A stretch of 43,201 nt of DNA. It comes from CAWKDC01 sp044445605. GTDB taxonomy: Bacteria; Pseudomonadota; Gammaproteobacteria; JABCZS01. Numbering within the stretch: position 1 is the stretch's first letter; each line of letters starts with the position of its first letter. A program made the position numbers and the translations under genes. The stretch lies in the NCBI GenBank assembly GCA_044445605.1, contig JBIOEA010000019.1:1-43201 (forward strand), in the 5' to 3' direction. Positions 39,143 through 43,201 of the stretch are shown one piece after another. The notes below the pieces were generated by a model. The model saw nothing but the letters and a program-made list of their open reading frames with translations, was not told where the DNA came from and ran no database searches.

Positions 39143-41350
39143 ATGGCACCACCGGTCAAAAAAATAGAAAAACCAAACATCATGGAGCATCCTCAGCTTC
39201 ATGGGCCGGTTGTCTCATTTGGCAAAAATACACAATGGTCCACCATCGGTGACCTTCACGGCAATGTGATGAATTTCATTTACTTTGCTGTGCATCGTGG
39301 GGCGATGAAAATCTCGCCACAAGCTTATCGTGAGCTTGCGGATATTTATCATGACTGGAGTGAAGCAAAGGAACCAAAAAAAAGACAGGCCGCAAAAGCA
39401 CGATTCAAAGAACTGATCGCAGGAATTGAAGTGGCCCCTGGCGCCAAACTCCGTCTCATCGGCGATGAACTGTGCGATAGAGGCATGAGTGATGACCTCA
39501 CCCTTGAAGCACTGGCGCGCTTTAAGGATATGGGCGGCACCTGTGAGACGATGCTATCCAATCATACCGCTGTCTTTATCGAGCATATCGAAGAAGCCAT
39601 TCATCGCTCTACCATCAATGGCAAGCTGAACCATGAATTATTCAAACTTATTTTGAGTGAAACGGAAGAAAACTTGATGGAGGGGGAAAGATTTACAGCC
39701 TCTTTTAGGAATCTTCAATATTCCGTCCAACATGATTTAACAACCGTTGATGAAATTTTAAATCTTTATAAGAAACATAAAAAAAGCTTCAAAGCATTTT
39801 CATATGACACGGGCACGGATGGAAGACTCATTATTTACAGCCATGCTGCGATCAGCAAAAGAATGATCAGGGGTATCGCTAAGGAAATGAAAGGCGAATT
39901 CAAACCTGGGGAAAAATCTTCTTTAGCAACACTTAAGAAAAAAAAACCTCGCACTGATGAGGACATGATCCCCATTATCAATGCGATAAATCGCGTTGTC
40001 ACTCAGCACGCTGAAAATAACACACTGTCGGCATTACTTTACACAGAATCTGGCAAAAAGACAAAGCTGGATCAAGCTCTTTGGATGCGAGACGATCCAG
40101 GGGATAACACTAACAATGTGCATGGGCATGATGATGATGTACATGGAAATCGTGTCACACTCAATGGTTCTACCGGCAGAGCAGATTTTGATGAAAAACG
40201 ATTCAAAAAAGAACCGCTTTATAAACAAAAAAAATTAGAAGATAAGGCGAACATATATTATGTTTCTTCCCATCACCACAACAGCACTGACTCCGATGAG
40301 CCTCCAACCGATCCACAGCTTACTATCATTGATAACGCATGGAGATGGTCGGGCACAAAAAATCGTATCGGCCAGCCAAACGTAAACAAAACCAAGATTC
40401 TTGAAATTGAACACCATTTGGATCTACCCTACCTCAACCTCATTGAGGATCCTTGGAATAAGGATGTGACGAATGTCCTTTATGGACATACGGGTCGCAA
40501 CACAGCGTTAATGTTCACTCGTGGACTGCTTGAAAATACGTTGCCTTATCTTAATATGATGATTGATCCCTGGAGTCACGTCGGAAAAGATAGCACCATA
40601 TGGCGCATCCTCTCTTTCCCCCTACGCGTGCTCAGTGAAGCGATTAAATTGCCAGTGATGATAGCAAGCGGTACGTTAGGATTGTTGATAGGTATTTGCG
40701 CAGCGCCATTTATATCAACATCAGCACGATGGTGGACCTCTCTCGCATCCGGTTTAAGTGATGGGTTAAGACCCTTTGCACCCAATGCGGCGCATTGGAT
40801 TGTCGGGAAGAGCCTTCAGCAACAAACTCATTTCCCTAATACACTGCCAGTAATTCAAGAGATGATTAAGCAGAAAACCGAGGAATCGTGGTCATCAACC
40901 TACTTGGGCGCACTTGTCTTATCTACATTGATGGCAACTGGGGCCATCACTGCGTTTTTCCTCGCTGGAAAGGACAACAATAAAGGAATGTTGTCTTACC
41001 TTTTCAATGATGTCCTTGGTAAAGATAATGAACTGTTTGGTGCCCCTTGGCTATATATCTCCGGGACCATGCTCGTCGGTGGGTTGGCAACGTTTATGAG
41101 CGGGATCCTCAGTGCGTATCGTTGGCTGTTTTCAGGAGAGAAGAAAAAGCATGATGAGGTGTTGGTTCCTGATGCTACTCTTGTAACGGCATCTGCTCTC
41201 AGTGCCGCGAATATAACTGATGATCCTACCTCAGGTGATCCTATCCCAGGAAGCACATCACAGGCGCTGGTTTTCTCCCTTCGTGAGGAGGAGGTTGGTA
41301 ATATAATTTCGGCCCCGCTGCTTCCTGGGGCAACCAACAAAGCAAACTGA
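39143..41350 (+). CDS. PPP-type metallophosphatase with C-terminal membrane module, 735 aa
   Basis: The N-terminal part is a paralogue of the preceding protein: GDLHGN (36-41), GDELCDRG (107-114), LSNH (138-141), YSHAA (232-236, His234) and VHGHDDDVHGNR (326-337). An additional linker (about 390-480) follows. The C-terminal module (490-665) has hydrophobic stretches KLPVMIASGTLGLLIGICA, YLGALVLSTLMATGAITAFF and SGTMLVGGLATFMSG, plus the motif RPFAPNAAHWI. This module recurs in the next gene. The last 70 residues are disordered. ATG 39143 follows AAAAGGA. A membrane-anchored phosphatase is the simplest reading; the target is unknown. Confidence 0.8.
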   Translation: MAPPVKKIEKPNIMEHPQLHGPVVSFGKNTQWSTIGDLHGNVMNFIYFAVHRGAMKISPQAYRELADIYHDWSEAKEPKKRQAAKARFKELIAGIEVAPGAKLRLIGDELCDRGMSDDLTLEALARFKDMGGTCETMLSNHTAVFIEHIEEAIHRSTINGKLNHELFKLILSETEENLMEGERFTASFRNLQYSVQHDLTTVDEILNLYKKHKKSFKAFSYDTGTDGRLIIYSHAAISKRMIRGIAKEMKGEFKPGEKSSLATLKKKKPRTDEDMIPIINAINRVVTQHAENNTLSALLYTESGKKTKLDQALWMRDDPGDNTNNVHGHDDDVHGNRVTLNGSTGRADFDEKRFKKEPLYKQKKLEDKANIYYVSSHHHNSTDSDEPPTDPQLTIIDNAWRWSGTKNRIGQPNVNKTKILEIEHHLDLPYLNLIEDPWNKDVTNVLYGHTGRNTALMFTRGLLENTLPYLNMMIDPWSHVGKDSTIWRILSFPLRVLSEAIKLPVMIASGTLGLLIGICAAPFISTSARWWTSLASGLSDGLRPFAPNAAHWIVGKSLQQQTHFPNTLPVIQEMIKQKTEESWSSTYLGALVLSTLMATGAITAFFLAGKDNNKGMLSYLFNDVLGKDNELFGAPWLYISGTMLVGGLATFMSGILSAYRWLFSGEKKKHDEVLVPDATLVTASALSAANITDDPTSGDPIPGSTSQALVFSLREEEVGNIISAPLLPGATNKAN

Positions 41351-41435
41351 CGAACTAACCCATTGATTTCCCGTCGAACTGTCACACTTTGTCACAGAAT
41401 AACAGTTGGTTAACCCATTGAAAACAAGTCCAAAG

Positions 41436-41444
41436 TGGTATACT
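41436..41444 (+). promoter_or_regulatory. extended -10 promoter of the 431-aa membrane gene
   Basis: TGG-TATACT, 37 bp before ATG 41481. A TTGAAA at 41418-41423 could be a -35 box at a short spacing. The 10-mer AACCCATTGA occurs at both ends of the spacer (near 41358 and 41412). Confidence 0.45.
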
Positions 41445-41480
41445 TAAATAGTAAAAAAGGGTTAGTGAGAGGAAAGTGAA

Positions 41481-42776
41481 ATGGCAATACGTAAAAAACA
41501 AAGCGTTAGTAAATGGGTAACCGGCGATGGTACGGCTACCTTTACAGGTTTCCCTGGATTCACGGGATTTCTGGCTGCGAGTATAAATCTTGCCGATACT
41601 ATGCCCGGTGTTGGCGTTATTAATGCTGATGGAACATGGAAGCTGCCAACCAGGCCCGAACTCTTAATCAAAGCAAAAGGACAAAATACAGTCGACAAAG
41701 ATATAAACCTCGTACCCTCTACGCTCAAAAGAACCGTCCTTTCTACTCTCAAATGGATTGATGTCGCATTGACACAGGTTGTTTCTGGCACGCTCATTTT
41801 TGGCGCCTTGCAACATGCATCTGAGTTGGCCCGAGAATATTTTCATGACTATAAAGTAAATAATAAATCCCCAATTGCAGTTATCCCTGAAGTTATTTTC
41901 GGAGCCCTTGCACTCGCTGCACGTGGGGGCTTATTTGTCGCACAAATAGTTGCTGGCGCTCTGCGCCTACCGCTTGCAATAATCAGTGGGATTGCAGGAG
42001 CGGTTGTGGGCGCAATTTCTACATGGGCAGACAATTCCGGCGCATCTAAATCGAAGCTATTCTGGGCAAGAGTCGGTGATGCTGTCTGGCCTTTTGCGCC
42101 TACTGCAGGATATGTAATTGCCACTTATTTAGAGGACAAGAAGAATACCGATCGCCCTGCTTTTATCCGATTTAATAGGGTCCGCGTGGTAGGTATTATT
42201 AGCGCAATCATTGCTATCACATTGGTCGCCTTGCTTGCGACAGGAACAATGGGTGGCGGATTAGCTGCCTTGCCCCTTGTACCTCAAATAACCGGTTTTA
42301 TCGCCACCGGGTTGAATTTTGCATTCGGATGGGCCGGCTTGCACATCGCCGCTGGCGCTGCTGCTTCTACTCTTGGAGCACCTGTATTAAGCGGTATCGC
42401 CAGTTGGATGGGCCTCGGTGGCGTAGCAAGTAAAGTGCTCGTGGGCACCATGCTCGTCGGTGCGCTTACAACCTTTTTCAGTAATGCATTTAATGCAGTG
42501 AAAGATAATCTTATGGAAAAAGATGGGGGAGGTTCGCCTCTTTTATCGCAGAGAGCACAACGGAAGGATGATAATCAGACGTTAACGGGTACTCAGTATC
42601 AGCGTGACGAGACACTCACAATCGGTGGCCCTGGCGTCGACTACAATAGCAGCCTGCCGCCTGCGAAGTATTCTTCTTCTACCGGTGCCCTCGTAAGTGC
42701 AGGTGCTGGTGGGATTAGCAATGGGAACAAAAACAATCAAAACAATACTGGTAGTAACACTCCAAAACTGGGCTAG
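41481..42776 (+). CDS. membrane protein sharing the C-terminal module of the 735-aa phosphatase, 431 aa
   Basis: It lacks phosphatase motifs. Its centre repeats the module of the 735-aa protein: RLPLAIISGIAGAVVGAIS (162-180) against KLPVMIASGTLGLLIGICA, GDAVWPFAPTAGYVI (199-213) against SDGLRPFAPNAAHWI with the same 37-residue spacing, and GTMLVGALTTFFSNAF (322-337) against GTMLVGGLATFMSGIL. Further helices lie at about 100-118, 138-160, 236-256 and 275-310. The tail is Gly/Asn/Ser-rich. ATG 41481 has GAGAGGAAAG upstream. It has its own promoter at 41436. A stand-alone membrane module next to a fused one suggests that the proteins meet at the same membrane; this is inference. Confidence 0.75.
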   Translation: MAIRKKQSVSKWVTGDGTATFTGFPGFTGFLAASINLADTMPGVGVINADGTWKLPTRPELLIKAKGQNTVDKDINLVPSTLKRTVLSTLKWIDVALTQVVSGTLIFGALQHASELAREYFHDYKVNNKSPIAVIPEVIFGALALAARGGLFVAQIVAGALRLPLAIISGIAGAVVGAISTWADNSGASKSKLFWARVGDAVWPFAPTAGYVIATYLEDKKNTDRPAFIRFNRVRVVGIISAIIAITLVALLATGTMGGGLAALPLVPQITGFIATGLNFAFGWAGLHIAAGAAASTLGAPVLSGIASWMGLGGVASKVLVGTMLVGALTTFFSNAFNAVKDNLMEKDGGGSPLLSQRAQRKDDNQTLTGTQYQRDETLTIGGPGVDYNSSLPPAKYSSSTGALVSAGAGGISNGNKNNQNNTGSNTPKLG

Positions 42777-42818
42777 AAGTAACTGTTAGATTGCCGTGCG
42801 GCGCTCGCGGTGAATACA

Positions 42819-42844
42819 GGGGGCGAAAGATGTTTCGCCCCTAC
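42819..42844 (-). repeat. family A hairpin after the 431-aa gene
   Basis: On the plus strand GGGGGCGAAA-GATG-TTTCGCCCCTAC. It lies 43 bp after the stop. Its orientation is opposite to that of the other gene-end copies. Confidence 0.8.
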
Positions 42845-42861
42845 AAAATGATTACTAAGAA

Positions 42862-42902
42862 CAACCCCCGCCCCGTTATATTCAAAATATCACGAAGGGG
42901 GT
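42862..42902. repeat. family B-like hairpin
   Basis: ACAACCCCCGCC at the left and AAGGGGGT at the right close a stem; inside, CGTTATATT and AATATCACG pair imperfectly. It shares the AACAACCCCCG edge with 9343 and 31519. Confidence 0.5.
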
Positions 42903-42914
42903 ATGAGACAATAA

Positions 42915-42987
42915 CCGGGTCATTGTACGTGATTGTATCTTGTAAGTACAATTGTACTTTGCCAATACAATCACGTACAATCACCGG
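42915..42987. repeat. nested palindrome: 17-bp perfect inverted repeats around a 16-bp palindrome
   Basis: ATTGTACGTGATTGTAT (42922-42938) is the exact reverse complement of 42965-42981. The spacer contains AAGTACAATTGTACTT (42944-42959), itself a perfect palindrome. CCGG at 42915-42918 and 42984-42987 extends the stem with a small bulge. It could form a long hairpin or cruciform, or be a minimal mobile element. Confidence 0.85.
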
Positions 42988-43201
42988 CCAACCCAAAATC
43001 CACCAACGCTGAGATAAGGCGGTCGAGCGTAGATTCGATATGGGAATCCGATTGCAATTCTTAAACAAAATCAAGTGGTTGGATGTCGTAGTGTGCGGAA
43101 AATAATAGGAGTGCGATAAGATTCTTTGGATCATTCATCTCTAGGTGAAGGGATCTGAACGATGATGATATATAAAACTGGTAGGCACGAGTGCTACCGC
43201 A

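Larger units (their letters stand above)
42777..43201. other. gene-free repeat region at the window end (425 bp)
   Basis: It holds a family A hairpin (42819-42844), a family B-like hairpin (42862-42902), a long nested palindrome (42915-42987) and an inverted copy of CGTTCAGATCCC (43150-43161), the start of the 71-bp repeat. No convincing gene was seen; short open frames span the repeats on both strands. Confidence 0.6.

Noticed and set aside
42791..43134. Open frames of 73 and 97 aa at the window end
   Set aside because: They run through the family A and B hairpins and the nested palindrome, without ribosome sites.

Overview
The window is chromosomal DNA of a gammaproteobacterium, most likely from the Legionella/Coxiella side of the class (order Legionellales or a close relative). 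This is inferred from two things. Housekeeping blocks keep gammaproteobacterial order (ffh-ypjD-corB; trmJ-suhB; ampD-ampE-aceE-aceF-lpd; thrS-infC-rpmI-rplT). Between them lie many effector-like genes: an ankyrin protein, a YopT-like cysteine protease, two PPP-type phosphatases, and large Ser/Asn-tailed or membrane proteins without recognisable families. No rRNA, tRNA, CRISPR array, transposase or phage gene was found. No species name can be given from sequence alone.

Layout. 1-5.4 kb: a small orphan protein, a 600-bp gene-free repeat region, then corB and ypjD (overlapping) with an ankyrin gene between ypjD and ffh. 5.4-8.7 kb: ffh and a large protein with a (Ser-Thr)n tract. 8.8-12.5 kb: a secreted PrcB-like protein followed by a three-gene operon (retropepsin-like protease, inactive transglutaminase/7TM protein, ATP-grasp ligase). 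12.5-15.2 kb: a repeat/MITE-like region, a secreted Cys-rich protein, and trmJ with suhB. 15.4-18.1 kb: an 893-aa protein with a YopT-like (C58) catalytic triad pattern. 18.1-28.8 kb, all on the minus strand: an undescribed membrane gene, ampD, ampE, aceE, aceF, lpd and putA. 28.9-30.4 kb: two small unknown genes. 30.4-34.8 kb, minus strand: thrS, infC (AUU start), rpmI, rplT, a terminator, then ychF. 35-42.8 kb: an AAA_14/DUF4143-type ATPase, a membrane protein behind a Fur-box promoter, and a divergent cluster of two PPP-phosphatase paralogues plus a protein made only of the second paralogue's membrane module.

How it fits together. The core genes serve co-translational protein targeting (ffh), pyruvate dehydrogenase (aceEF-lpd), proline catabolism (putA), peptidoglycan recycling (ampD) and translation initiation/ribosome assembly. 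The accessory genes look like host-interaction factors; delivery by a secretion system is inference and no secretion gene is present here. Two families of short hairpin repeats run through the window. Family A (GTAGGGGCGAAA...TTTCGCCC) sits at gene ends; family B (CCCCC..CCCCCTTT..AAAGGGGG) sits in leaders and spacers. One family B copy, and possibly one diverged family A copy, lies in frame inside the enzymes PutA and Lpd.

The strongest candidates for something new are the Fur-box/PPP-phosphatase/membrane-module island (36.2-42.8 kb), the YopT-like protein, and the palindromic elements that have become protein sequence.
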